A DNA stretch of 64,000 bases from Hevea brasiliensis (taxonomy: Eukaryota > Streptophyta > Magnoliopsida > Malpighiales > Euphorbiaceae): NCBI RefSeq assembly GCF_030052815.1, contig NC_079510.1, positions 31,945,823 through 32,009,822 of the forward strand, written 5' to 3'. The first letter of the stretch is position 1. Each line of letters starts with the position of its first letter. The notes beneath the pieces are model-generated. The model did no database searches and was not told the DNA's origin. It saw only the letters and a program-made list of their open reading frames with translations. Below are positions 42,211-54,392 of this stretch, piece after piece. Position numbers and translations under genes: made by a program.

Positions 42211-43250
42211 GTTAAATTATTGTGCAATGAATTTGTTACAGGGGACACGTCATCATATAATTATGCAATATAAAAAAAAGAATAACATAATATTTATACA
42301 ATAATCACAGGTAGAATGAAAAAAAAAAAATATATAATCGTTCAAAATTCTTAAACTTTAACCCAATTGATTTCTCGAATATCTCATTGATCTATCGCAA
42401 ATGGTAGGAAGTACAATATTTATATTGGCTTACTGTAAGGGGCATTGCCCTCGCACTCACTTTTTATTTCAATTGGGTTGTGACGCAAAATTTTCAGGTA
42501 GAATCACAATTCGGATGCATGAAGACATATATAATATTCAAGCCACTTAAAAAATAATATTTAGTTATTTTATTTGAAATTATAATTATTTTAAAATCAT
42601 AAAATTATATAATTTTTTACAATTATTTTAAAAATAAAGCTAGGAGGAGATTCAAAAGAGATTGGCAAATAAAGCTTTAGAATGGAAGCCACATAAGGTG
42701 CAAGACATGGGCCTGGACCCTGACCCATAACTGATCAAAATATAAAAACCATAAATGACAAAAGTGTTAAGAAAGAAAAAAAAAATTATTAAACTTGCAC
42801 CTTTATAATTATTATAGTTAAAACCTTCATCATCAATTCATTTAATGATCTTTTACAAAAAACTTTATTAAATTTAAATAAATTTTATTATTTTAAATTC
42901 AAAATATATGAATTTTTTATAAAATTATTTGAATTGAATTATTTTATTAATAAAATTAAATTGAATTTTATCATAAAAATCATTTGAAACTGAGTGATTA
43001 ATAGTTTGTTAGATTTAGTATTTGCAATTAGTTATGAATGACTGATAGTTAGCAATGAGTTATTCATAATCAAACATTGGTTGAGAACAAAAGATTAAGA
43101 CTTTATTCAAAACCTTTTTTTTATGATGATTTATACAATTACTAACTAATTACTTTGTATTTTCATTTTTTATTATTAAAATAATATTCTAAAAACATAA
43201 AAAAAAATTAGTGTCCTTATTTAGTTTGTATTTTTTTTATTGGAATAAAG
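42211..43250. other. Spacer between the two duplication units, no gene
   Basis: AT-rich DNA with a short LTR-like scrap (GGGTTGTGACGCAAAATTTTC near 42475). It belongs to unit A; its counterpart in unit B has been lost. Confidence 0.6.
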
Positions 43251-43331
43251 TTGAATGATGATAATTTCAGATTGCAATTAATTTGAATTATTCATTAAAT
43301 TAAAAAAAATTCAAGTTAATTTACATATGAC

Positions 43332-43334
<3 letters not shown>

Positions 43335-43371
<37 letters not shown>
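43335..43371. repeat. (AT)n microsatellite, unit B
   Basis: About 37 bp, longer than the matching array in unit A (31832-31850). Confidence 0.9.
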
Positions 43372-43372
<1 letters not shown>

Positions 43373-43733
43373 TTTTAATTAATTTGAAAATTATTACCAG
43401 TGCAGAATAGTGGAAATGGTTCAGGTGGAACAGGTGTAACAATGATTGAAAAATGCCATATCCCAATCAATTTCTTCACGACTTCGTCTTTGAACGCTGC
43501 ACGCGACTACTTGAGTTCACCCTGCGCCGTCATAATTACCACTTGCTGACATGTTGCTTCACTTCAAAGTCTATTTATTATTATTCTTTAATAAATCACA
43601 AATACCTCTCAATTTATTAAATTGAATTTACTCTCATTGAATATTATGTGAGATAAAGCCTTTTTAGTGTGTTTTTTCTATTTATAAAGATTAAACACAT
43701 GATTTTATTTAAAAAATATATAAAAATTATTTA

Positions 43734-43958
43734 ATATTATTATTAAAAAAATTAATTTTTTAAATATATTAATTATAAAATATTAAAAAATAAATTAAAA
43801 TTAAAATTAAGAAATTTTAATTATAAAAATATTAAAATAAATAAATTATATATTTTTTTTACTTTTTTCAATAACATTTCAAATTGATTTTTCAATAATA
43901 TTTAAAATAATATTTTCATTTAGAAAAATAATTTTAAACCTTCAAATACAACACTAAA
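43734..43958. mobile_element. TTTGGTATT-family MITE, copy 6 (unit B)
   Basis: Duplicate of copy 4, carried along by the segmental duplication. Confidence 0.45.
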
Positions 43959-43984
43959 TAGATACATAGTCTTTTACTACTCGT

Positions 43985-44212
43985 ATCAATTTCTTTAATT
44001 TTAAGTCTATTTATTTATTATTATAATTAAAATTGTTATTAAAAAAATATTTTTCAAATATATTAATTAAAAATATTTAAAATTAATTTTTATATATTTT
44101 AATAATAAAAATTTTAAAATGATAAAATTGTTTTCTATAAACTGCTTCTGTTAATAATATTTTAAAAAATATATATATATATGTTTTAAAAATTTCAATG
44201 CCAAAAAAGACG
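43985..44212. mobile_element. TTTGGTATT-family MITE, copy 7 (unit B)
   Basis: Duplicate of copy 5, with a short AT array and a decayed right end (AATGCCAAAAAAGAC). Confidence 0.45.
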
Positions 44213-45796
44213 AAAATGTATATATATATCATTCATTAAATGTTCCTATAAAGGCAGCCATTGACTTAAGGATTTAATGGACCATTAAATTAGTATATCA
44301 CATTCACAATTGCTCTCTTTCTTTAATGCGTTTCAAATAAAAATTATGCAAGCAAAATCAACTATATAATAATGAAGTACTTTAATCTAATTATTGAGTT
44401 AATATCTTCAAATTTTTAAAAGGAAAAAAAAAGTCAATACCTTCAAATATATATTTCGCAAATTATTGGACGAATTTGAGGATTTATTTAATTTATTAAT
44501 TATTATTAGTTATTAACAATCATTAATTATTTATTGAAAATCTCCTGAAATTGTAACATTGCTTTTCTGCTTTCCATCGTCAATTTCTTTAATCATATTG
44601 TATCTCTGTATTCATTATTAGTGTCTATTTTTAATGAATTAAATAAATATATATTAAGCTCTATTTATTTTATAAAAAATATTATTTTATATTTTTTTAA
44701 AAATATTTTTTATTTTTAAATTATTTTCTATGAAATAAATGAAGGTAAAATGTTTATATTTAGACCATGTTTTTTATTTCTATTTAAAATTTAAATATTG
44801 AATAAATATGATGAGTGATGCACATAGTAAAGCATAACTGACATTTCCCATTAAATTGGGCCATATTTTTGGAACGTGGATATCATTATATGTTAGGTTG
44901 TAAAATGTGAATGATATTGCTTTGCATTTTGCTCCTTAGAAAAATAATATAAAATTAAATAAATAAAATTAAATTCATCATGGGATGAGAAAGGGAAAGA
45001 AGGAGAATTCCCATGTTGGTAAATGATGATGGGCGAAACTATTAAGTATATGTACCTAAATATTTTATTTTTATGGCCCCAAGCACATTGAATCATATTA
45101 TATAATTATTATGTGATGAATGGTGTCGGTTTCTTTTTCTTTTGTGCCTCTCAGAATATTGCTGAGATCCTGGAAATGGAATAATAATAATAAATAAAAA
45201 ATATTCTATGGTCCACTCAAGTGGTTGAACTGATGGAATCAATGTCATTAATTACATGTGAGATTAATTGCTTTCCTCAAATTTAATACTATTTAGCATT
45301 TGTTCTTCATGGAAATACAGCCACCATGCCTTGCCTTTTAGACTTGAAATAGTGCCAACCACAATTTTTTTTTTTTTAAAGGGATTAAGAGACACTTGAA
45401 TCTGAATGTACTAAATGAGTTATATACTTTTAGTTAATTAAATTAAATTAAATTTATACAATTAAAATAATTGATACATTATATCAAAATATAAAAAATA
45501 AATAAAACGCTTCTAATTAATTAACTTTAATTCAATACTATTGTTGAAATAATTTTTAAAATAGCAATTCTATCCTTTAATAATATGAGAATATTATTTG
45601 TCCTTCACATTTTTTTTTGGGTTAGGCTTGTTGAAAAATCTCACGAGTAAAGACAATAAATTCAAAGCTTGATGTTAGCAAGGAATTGACTTTTCTTTAT
45701 TTAACTTTAATTAAAATTTAAATTCTAAATTATACACTCTAAAACACCACTCAATATTATTAAATCTAAAGCTCAATTATGATGAAAATTTTAACC

Positions 45797-46946
45797 TTTT
45801 TTTTTTTGAAAGAATTTAACTTTAGTAGAAGAAAAGGCAACACTAAAAATTCCAAAGAAATTATTAAAAGCAGACTCTAATATATTTTTTGTTGCCGATC
45901 TTGTGAACCCACGAATAAAATTATTTACCTCTTGCAAGAAAAGGATTGAAAAGCATGTTGCAGCTGCTGAATTTGGATGGAGAGTGTTATCCAAGGCTCT
46001 GTTTTGTAACCTCCTTCATTGCTTTCCTTTTTTTTTTTTTTTCGTTTGTCTATTTTTATACTGAGTTCTCTTTAAATTTTTTTATTTAACATGTTTTGTT
46101 TTAGGTTAGTGTATTGGAGATATCTAATAATCCTCTTAACTGAATGATGTATACTAAATTTTTTTCTGAATATTTTATTAATAAAGTTGACTAACTTATT
46201 AAAAAAAAAATACTTGGATGGATAGTTGGGTATGAACAATTTGGGATATTAGTTTGAAAGTGGGAGAAGGAGTGTCCAAATCAGAAGATCATTATTGATC
46301 TATTAAGAGATGGAATGAATTTAATAATTATTATTAAATCAAATATTTATATTTAAATCTATGCATTTTTTAAATAATCTTACATAAATATATACATTGA
46401 TATAAATATCTGGTTTAAAGCTCAATTATATTCTGTATTTATTGCGAAAATTTAATTTAATTATTTTTAATTTTTTATCTAATTTAATTAAAAAATTTTA
46501 ATTTAAACTCAATTTAACCTAAAATTCAAGAAAATCAAGAAATTAAGTTTCTTCATTTTTTAATTTAAATCAAGAAATCAAAGAATTTATTCTCAAAATT
46601 AAAAAATTGAACTTTTTATTTTTTTATTTAAATAAAAAAATCAATAAATTTAGTTTATAAATTTTAATTTTGAGGCTAAATTAAACTTAAACTAAAACTT
46701 TTAAACTAAATTAAATAAAAAGTTAAAAATATATTAAATTAAATTTCTCTAATAAATATAAAGCTAAATTAAACATTTTGCCATAAATATTTCACCAACT
46801 TACATTAAATAGTAATTATATAAAATTGAATAAAACTGATTTTAGCACTTTTCCGAAAAAGAGTGCTATCATGCCTAAATTCGACTTATTGCCAAATCCG
46901 TAAAAATGTTATCTTAAAGTGTTCTCTATGCCGCGCGTGTGCTTTT
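45797..46946. mobile_element. Unit B-specific insertion, about 1.15 kb, probably retroelement-derived
   Basis: Unit A has only a T-run and a short duplication of ACTTGAATTTAATTT at this place (about 34620-34665). The insert includes a stretch with possible past coding (45830-46010, GC-richer, with TCTTGCAAGAAAAGGATTGAAAAG). A LINE-like tail ATTAATAAAGTTGACTAACTTATT plus ten A follows (46201-46210). After it comes about 730 bp of AT-rich DNA. It may be two successive insertions. No reverse transcriptase motif was found. Confidence 0.5.
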
Positions 46947-48269
46947 CTTGAATTTAATTTCAAAAAAAATTAATCAGGTGCTTTTTTGACCAAAAAAAAA
47001 AAAAAAAATCAGATGCTTAGTTTTCAATTCCCACATTCTACTTTTTAAATTATAGAGAGACATAATCATTTGTTTTAGAATTCATTTATTAATTTTTAAA
47101 AAATTTAGAGATAAATAATTTAATTGACTCGCATATTATTATTTTAATAATTTAATTTTTTTTGACATTAATATTATTTTGATGTTGAAAATATTAAAAG
47201 TGTTTGATTTAATTTATGAAAATCAACTTGCAGACATTTCAAATTTTAAATAATTATATGTTGATTAATGTATTTATGAGTGACTGATAAACATTTGATA
47301 AAAAATAATTTATAAGCACATTTATTATTAAAATAATTAAAAAGGTATTAATGAGATTTATAATAAAATTTTAAAAATTAAATAAAGATAATACAATAAA
47401 ATATTTAATTAAATTAATTTATAAATAATAAAATGAAAAGTTGAGTATGTATTTTTTTTAACTTATAAGTTTAATTTATAATTTTAAAAATTATTATAAA
47501 TAAATAAATTAATCTTTTTTGAAAATTTATTAATTTATTTAACCAGTTTATAAGTTAAGACAAATACCAAAAAAAAAAACAAATTAGCCATTAAAAGTCT
47601 ATGATTTTTTAAAATATTTTTTACTTCTATATTTATTTTTAATTTAGAGATAAATAATAAAAATATATCTTTTAAGCAGAAAAAAACCATTAAGGATGCA
47701 TATTCTATTGGACACAAATTTTTAGCTCTATAAGTCAATTTTGTTGTGTTGTTGGCGCTCAGTTGGCTTTCAATTATTGCTAAAAACCAAAATTGAATCA
47801 AATCAAAAACAATTCTCTCTCTTTTTATTTTAAATGAATTCTTTAATATTTAGATTTTAATTTTAATTTAATTTTTAATATTACAAATTAAATTAGATTT
47901 ATTTTCTTTAAATTACATATTTTATTTGATTCAAATTCAATTCTTAAAAATTTTTTATATAATTTCTGTCACAAAAATTTAAAAGTATCACCATTCGAAT
48001 TAAAATTAGTTGTTGTTATTTAGAATATGTTAAGACTTTTTTTTTCATTATAAATATATATTATAGTAAATTCGTATAAAATATATTAAAATTATTTATT
48101 AATTTAAATTACATTATTTCGACTTATGGTCGAATTTGTAACAATTGAATTCACGTACTAACATTTACTAATAAATAATCTTAATAAAAAATTAAACAAT
48201 AATATAAATTTAATTTAATTTTTAATTTAATTTAATCTTAAATCGGAGATATTTAAGAACTGTGCATAT

Positions 48270-48509
48270 GTGGAGGGTGAGCTGAGCTCTCCAATTGATG
48301 ATATATTTTGTTTACAGATCGGGCAAGTCAAAAACTCCCCGTTGAAAGGTCCATTTTATGGCCAGACTCTGTCCGGTTGATTTCTTGAAATTGGGCCCAA
48401 ATGAGCCTTAGAGTTGGGTTAAGGAATAGTTAGGCTTATTACGGGCCTCGGGGGCTTTAGGCTGGCCCAGGTCCTAGTGCCAGTCCGACCCATAGGTTGG
48501 GTCGTGACA
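48270..48509 (-). mobile_element. Truncated gypsy-type LTR in unit B
   Basis: On the minus strand it starts TGTCACGACCCAACCTATGG and continues with GGGCCAGCC and CCCCGAGGCCCGTAATAAGCC-type sequence, the GC-rich opening of a plant LTR. It fades out near 48270, where unit A sequence resumes a different block. Absent from unit A. The terminus resembles that of the repeat starting at 17221. Confidence 0.6.
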
Positions 48510-49611
48510 ATTAGAGACCTAATGCTTTATTATTGGGGTTTTATTTTCTTCCAGTAGCGAGATTTTATTTATTTTTTTCGTGGTATTTGAATGAAATGCT
48601 TAGTAGTTCGAAATACAACGTTAATTATTGATTTTTTTTAGTTAGAGACTTTAAATTTTTAAATACAAGGAATAATTTTTTATTAATGACACTTGATAGT
48701 GCGACCTATTCCTCCATTAATATTCAATGGTTTAATCTCTTTTACCAGTCACAGAGTTAATAAATTCTAAAAAAACAATATTGTAGAAGTTTTTTTTGTT
48801 GTTTAAAATTAAAAAAAATCAATTAATATCTAAAAAATTATTTTACTCTGGTTAGATCATCTCTAAATGAAAAATTTTAATTATTTATATTTATATATTT
48901 TTTAACATATAAAAAGATTATATCGTACTTATTATATGATTTTTTTTATGAATTACAAAATTTTATAAAAAGAAAAATATTTATTTGAAGAATATACACT
49001 CCTAGCTACAATTCCTAACTTGATCATAATTAAATCTTAGTAAATAAATAAATAAATAAATAAAAGAAGTGTGAAAGTAGCAAAGGTAATCAAATTTTAG
49101 GTGTATGATATTTATATAGAGTGACTTGGCAATGCCATCATATATGTATTAATTCAACACTGCTGCCAGTCAAGCCCTTCACAAGCAAGATTGGAAATTT
49201 CATGATAATAAATATAAAACCACAGGTGGAGAAAAAGCTTGCGTCTGTCTTAGACAAAAAACCCTTGGCGTCCTTATTAGGCCACATATGGTGGACACTC
49301 TTTTTATGCTTTTCTTTTCTCACCAACCTCTCTCTCTATGATTGGTCACGGTTTCAATCGATTTAGGTGTGATTTAATTTCAGTTTTAATTTTTATTTTT
49401 ACAATTTTGATTTCGATTAAAAAAATATTTAATTCATATGGCACTCTCTAAAACAGTCAATTTTTTTAAAAATGATTTGATCTGAATAAAAATTGATGAT
49501 TTTAACCACTGTTTCTACTTCATTTTCAATTCAGAACCTCAGAAGAGCTCCCTTAACCGGTCTCATTCGCTGAACCAGAACTACTTTCGGTCCAGTTGAA
49601 AAGCCAAACCA

Positions 49612-49653
<42 letters not shown>

Positions 49654-49833
49654 TAATTTTAATAAAAATTTAAAAATAGTTTATTAATATTAAATTAAAC
49701 ATTTCATAAAGTCTGTATTATTAACATTGTGATAACAAGTGTAACTCTCAATTTAAAAAAAAAAAAAAGGATTCGAGGTTTCTTTTTCTTATTGTAGCGA
49801 AAAGGCAAAATAGTTAGGTCGGCATCTTGCCTG

Positions 49834-49840
49834 TATAAAA
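49834..49840 (+). promoter_or_regulatory. TATA box of NPF gene B
   Basis: TATAAAA lies 91 bp before the ATG at 49925, the same context and distance as in unit A. Confidence 0.75.
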
Positions 49841-49924
49841 GACGTTAACGCCATAGAGAAATCGTCAACACTCAACACAATACATATCCTTCTCTACTCT
49901 CTCCTTTGGAAATTAAAGAAATCC

Positions 49925-51538
49925 ATGGAGAACAGAAACGATCGTGCTCATATTCATGATCATGATCAGCAAAAGGGTAATGGAAATGATGAAGAACCAG
50001 TCATCAACTACAGAGGAATCAAAGCCATGCCCTTTATCATTGGTAAGTTAATATATATATATATATAAACTTCTAGTTGTTGTTGTTGTTATTCGAGTTC
50101 CCATATGTGTAGTGTTCAGAATATTGATTGGCATGTTATAATATTGCAGGAAATGAGACATTTGAGAAGCTTGGAACCTTTGGATCTTCAACAAACCTTG
50201 TGGTGTACCTGAACACAGTTTTTAACCTCAAGAGTGTGACTGCTACTACTGTTGTTAACGTCTTCAATGGCACCACTAACTTGGCTCCTTTACTTGGAGC
50301 TTTCCTCTGTGATACTTACTTTGGACGTTACAAGACTCTGGGTTTTGCTTCTGTTGCCTCATTTCTGGTACTTTTCTACTTTTCTCATCTTACAGAGTTT
50401 TATCTTCTTTTCTTCTTGATTTCTTCTTAGTTTTTTTGTTTGCTAAAAGATAGTATTAATCCATATAATTAAATATATATCTAAGTTTCTTTTGAAGAAA
50501 GTTGTTAGAATTTTTTTGGGGTTTTCTAATTAATTAATTAATTTTATTAGCACATGATTGCAATTATTTCAAATTTTATAATTCAATTTCTATTTTATTA
50601 AGTATACAATTTCTTTTCCCCAACTAATTAAATTGGTAGTAATCATGATTTATATATAAAAAAAATGTCTTGAATATAGTGTATATTTGAACTCGATTAG
50701 ACAAATAATCATAATATAATAACTTGATAATTGAATATCTAACTTCAATTAAATTTTAAATTCTTAACTTGAGTCGAAGTAACATGTTTTAGCCATAATT
50801 CATGGTAGATTCCATGAGAACAATGAATTATATATAGGAGACTTATAAAATATCTATCATTATTGATTATTGAAATTAAGGAAATAAAAAAAAAAGTCAA
50901 AAGAGATATGATTCAGTTTGACAATAATGAAATTAACAATTAATAATAATAATTACTATTATTACTATTATTATTAATTTTAAATATTAAGTGGCATATG
51001 AGTTTAAGAAATTAGATTATAAGATGAAATATATAGCGAGAAATTAAAGGGTTATATTTAATGTATTTATTGATTTATAATGAGTAATAAATTATTTTAT
51101 TGAAATTTATTTTTATAAACTTAAAAAAAATTAAATTTAAGTATCACTTTATAAGAAAATAAATATTATATTAATTTATAATATTTTTAACATTACAAAT
51201 TCTTGAATTTTAATTTTAATAAAAAAATATTATAAAGTATCCTCACGATGAATACCTTTCTCTAAAGTTTAGCTTTACAATATATATATATATATGAATG
51301 TATGTATAGTATGATAGATATGTATATGAGTATAGATAATTGTATTTAAATTAAAATCTTCTCGTAAAAAAGGTTAAACGGAAGCAACACTCCAAGTCAA
51401 AAATAGTAGTGTAACAATTAATAGGACGCCCAGTTTGGCAGAAGATGGGCAACCTGTCTCTTGTTTTCTTTGATTCTTCTCGAAGAAGAAAGAATTTTCC
51501 AAACTGCTTATTGACTATGGAATTTATTTATTTATTTT

Positions 51539-51581
<43 letters not shown>

Positions 51582-53178
51582 TTTTCATTTTTTGATTTTA
51601 ATTTATGGTGTGTGTGCAGGGAATGTCAGCACTAGCTTTGACAGCAGCAATAACCAACCTGCATCCTCCAAAGTGTGTAGGAAAAGATAACAGCCAATGC
51701 GTAGGTCCAACAATTTGGCAATTTGCCTTTCTTCTGTTTGGATTTGGACTGATAGCAATTGGAGCTGGTGGAATCCGACCTTGCAATCTTGCCTTTGGTG
51801 CAGAGCAATTCAATCCCAACACTGAATCAGGCAAGAGGGGTATGAGTAGCTTCTTCAATTGGTACTACTTCACCTATACCTTCGCTGTCATGGTTTCAGC
51901 AACTGGCATTGTCTATGTTCAATCTGACGTTAGCTGGGCTATTGGGTTGGCCATTCCTGCTTTTCTCATGTTCCTTTCTTGTGCTGTCTTCTTCTTGGGA
52001 ACAAGAATTTATGTTATTGTTGAACCTGAAGGCAGCCCCATGACTAGTGTGGCTCAAGTTCTTGTTGTTGCTGTAAAAAAACGAGGGCTAAAGCTTCCTC
52101 AGAACCCTGCTTTTTCCCTTTTCAACTATATTCCTGCCAAATCTATCAACTCCAAGCTCCCTCACACAAATCAGTTCAGGTTAGATTATCATTCTCCCCA
52201 ATTTCTGCCATGTTAATCTCTTAATGAATTGGCAACAACCTTGTATTTACGCTTACTGATCATGGCATTGGCATCTTCAGGTTCCTTGACAAGGCGGCAA
52301 TCGTTACAGAAAAAGACCAAATAAACTTGGATGGCTCATCTGCCAAGCCTTGGAGACTATGCAGTATCCAGCGAGTTGAAGAAGTGAAATGTTTGACCAG
52401 AATAATTCCAATATGGGCATCAGCCATAATCTACCATGTTCCCTTAATCCAACAACAGACCTATGCAGTTCTCCAAGCACTGCAACTTGACAGACGTCTA
52501 GGTACTGGCAGTTTTGAAGTACCTGCTGCCACATTTATTATCTTCACTATGCTTGCCCTCACTATATGGATTGCCTTTTATGACCGAATCCTGGTTCCAT
52601 TTCTTCAAAGACTTACTGGCAAAGAAGGTGGATTCACACTTCTCCAGAGAATGGGGATTGGAATCTTACTCTCAGTTCTTTGTATGTTCGTTTCCGGTTT
52701 GGTCGAGGGACATAGAAGACATATTGCTCATACTAAGCCAACTCTAGGCATATCACCCAAAGGAGGTGCTGTATCATCAATGTCTTGGATGTGGCTAGTA
52801 CCTCAACTTGCACTTGCTGGACTTTCTGAGGGCTTTAATTATGTTTCCCAGATTGAATTTTACTACAAACAATTCCCAGAAAACATGAGGAGTATTGCAG
52901 GATCTTCCTTCTTTGCTGGTGCCGCATTGGCAAATTTTCTCAGTGGTTTTCTTGTTTCCACAGTCCACAAGGTTACTTCATCAACTAAATCAGGAGATTG
53001 GCTGTCTGAGGATCTTAACAAGGCGAAATTGGACTATTTCTATTATGTAATTGGTGTTTTGGGGGTATTGAACTTTGCATATTTTCTGCTATGTGCTAAG
53101 TGGTACAGCTACAAAGTTCGTGAAGATGATAGCCCAGTGGAGATGTCCAAGACGGGATCAGTGAAGCATCATGTGTGA
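49925..53178 (+). CDS. NRT1/PTR family (NPF2-type) proton-coupled transporter, copy B, 597 aa
   Basis: Four exons: 49925-50042, 50150-50367, 51620-52179, 52281-53178, with lengths and phases identical to copy A. The frame is intact. All family motifs are kept (E42-T-F-E45-K46, the PTR signature at 89-104, FFNWYYF at 190-196). It differs from copy A at 15 residues: V50F, A81T, T109A, C152F, V206A, S233C, Q330R, I338T, P397A, I398F, L513A, L564F, K575S, S584P and K590T (A to B). Most are conservative or in helices; 397-398 and 513 are the least conservative in the membrane part. Exon 1 is identical. As for copy A, the substrate is not known; an NPF2 relative in cassava moves cyanogenic glucosides, which makes glycoside transport one option. 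Confidence 0.93.
51543..51577. repeat. (AT)n microsatellite in intron 2 of NPF gene B
   Basis: About 35 bp of AT just before the exon 3 acceptor, as in copy A. Confidence 0.9.
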
Positions 53179-53791
53179 ATGGACTTGATAAAGCAACTTA
53201 GAAATCTGCATTACCATAAAAGAAATTTGGTTGAAAAGAAATCATTATAAAGCATTTAGAGAAGGCAATCAAGATTTTATTCCTTCCCTTTATCAACGCA
53301 ACTAAATTATTCCTGCTTTTTATTGTTTTGCTTTTGATACTGAAGAATAATTCTCATTCATGAAAATAAGTTGCACTAAGTGCAATGGATCACACTTCAA
53401 GAGAGACTATTTAATTCAACTAGTCTATACCCACATTCAATTCGAAATCACCCATAAAATTAAGGGTAATTTAAAAATTCGTATGATTGGATTCAATATT
53501 GTCTCGTTCAGATTAACCCCATCAAGTATTAGTACTAAGCGCATCTTATGTATAAAGTTTTTATTTTTTATTTATTTTCTTGATAGTTACATAGTTATAT
53601 AATTGTATACTTAGGTACTTGAACAACAAAAGAAACTGTGAAAGTTTAAGCAGTCTAGTGAAAAAAAATTTCCTTTTTGATGCTAAATTGGAGTTGAAAT
53701 AGAATTATTTTATCAACATGCGTGGCACCAAAAGATGTGGACTTTGTATGTGCATTCTCCCATCATATCTAAGTAACTACTTGAATTATTG

Positions 53792-54035
53792 GCCCTCTCT
53801 CCAGGTTTAGAGAGAACTTTTCTCTCCAAAGTTTTTTCTTTTTTCAGAAGCTTAAGTCTTCTTCTGCCGTTTAAGTGGTCATCTTTGGCCATCTTGGGCA
53901 GCGGCTGGCCTTCCTTCCCCTGACTTAGAGAATGGGTATCTCCTTCCCCACCTTCAGGCGGGGTGTAAATAGTCTGTTTGGGTGTTCTTTTGGTTGCAGG
54001 CTGTTCTCAAATAGAAGAGTGCAAGGACCTGCATG
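53792..54035 (+). mobile_element. LINE remnant cut by the right breakpoint of unit B
   Basis: This is the first 244 bp of the same LINE insertion found at 41339. Its upstream flank TTGAATTATTG is conserved, so both descend from one insertion made before the duplication. The remaining 627 bp and poly(A) are missing. Confidence 0.85.
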
Positions 54036-54272
54036 GGTATCTTCTTATTTTCTGTAACAAAATAATAATAATTTGTATGGAATAGGTAATTATAGAATTT
54101 TCCATACATTATTATCTATTTTGTCTTATTATAAAATAATATAGAAATTTATTATTGTTTAAAAAAATTTAACTTAATTTATTATATTATTTTTTTATTT
54201 AAATTCAAATTCTATTTTATTAAGAAATAAGGAATATTCTACTAAAAAAAAAGAAGAAGGAATATTAATATA

Positions 54273-54392
54273 ATTCTAGCAATTGGTCCTTATCACCGTG
54301 GAAGGCTTTGCTTGAAGGATATGAAACTATATAAAATTCGGTATATGCAATTGCTTCTTCATCGAAGAAATGAAGATAATATGACTTGGATA
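54273..54392 (+). pseudogene. DUF247-type gene fragment
   Basis: The plus strand encodes ILAIGPYHRGRLCLKDMKLY and then KIRYMQLLLHRR. This matches the hallmark SIGPYHxG...LKxME.HK.RYL motif of plant DUF247 proteins, a large plant-specific membrane-anchored family. Only about 40 codons remain and no start, upstream or downstream domain was found. It lies just beyond the duplication breakpoint. The family assignment rests on this motif. Confidence 0.65.

Larger units (their letters stand above)
31741..43250 (+). repeat. Tandem segmental duplication, unit A (11.5 kb)
   Basis: Sequence from 31741 (TTGAATGATGATAATTTCAG) is repeated from 43251, with the same order of MITEs, microsatellites, NPF gene and LINE. 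Matching continues to 41583 in A and 54035 in B. Because copy B begins exactly where unit A's trailing spacer (41584-43250) ends, this is a head-to-tail tandem duplication with an 11,510-bp period. The sequences left of 31741 and left of 43251 are unlike, so the junction is not at a long repeat. Confidence 0.93.
43251..54035 (+). repeat. Tandem segmental duplication, unit B (10.8 kb, right end truncated)
   Basis: Homologous to 31741-41583. It has private insertions at 45797-46946 and 48270-48884 and different microsatellite lengths, and it breaks off inside the LINE at 54035. Non-coding parts differ by scattered substitutions and small indels, coding exons by fewer. Confidence 0.93.
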
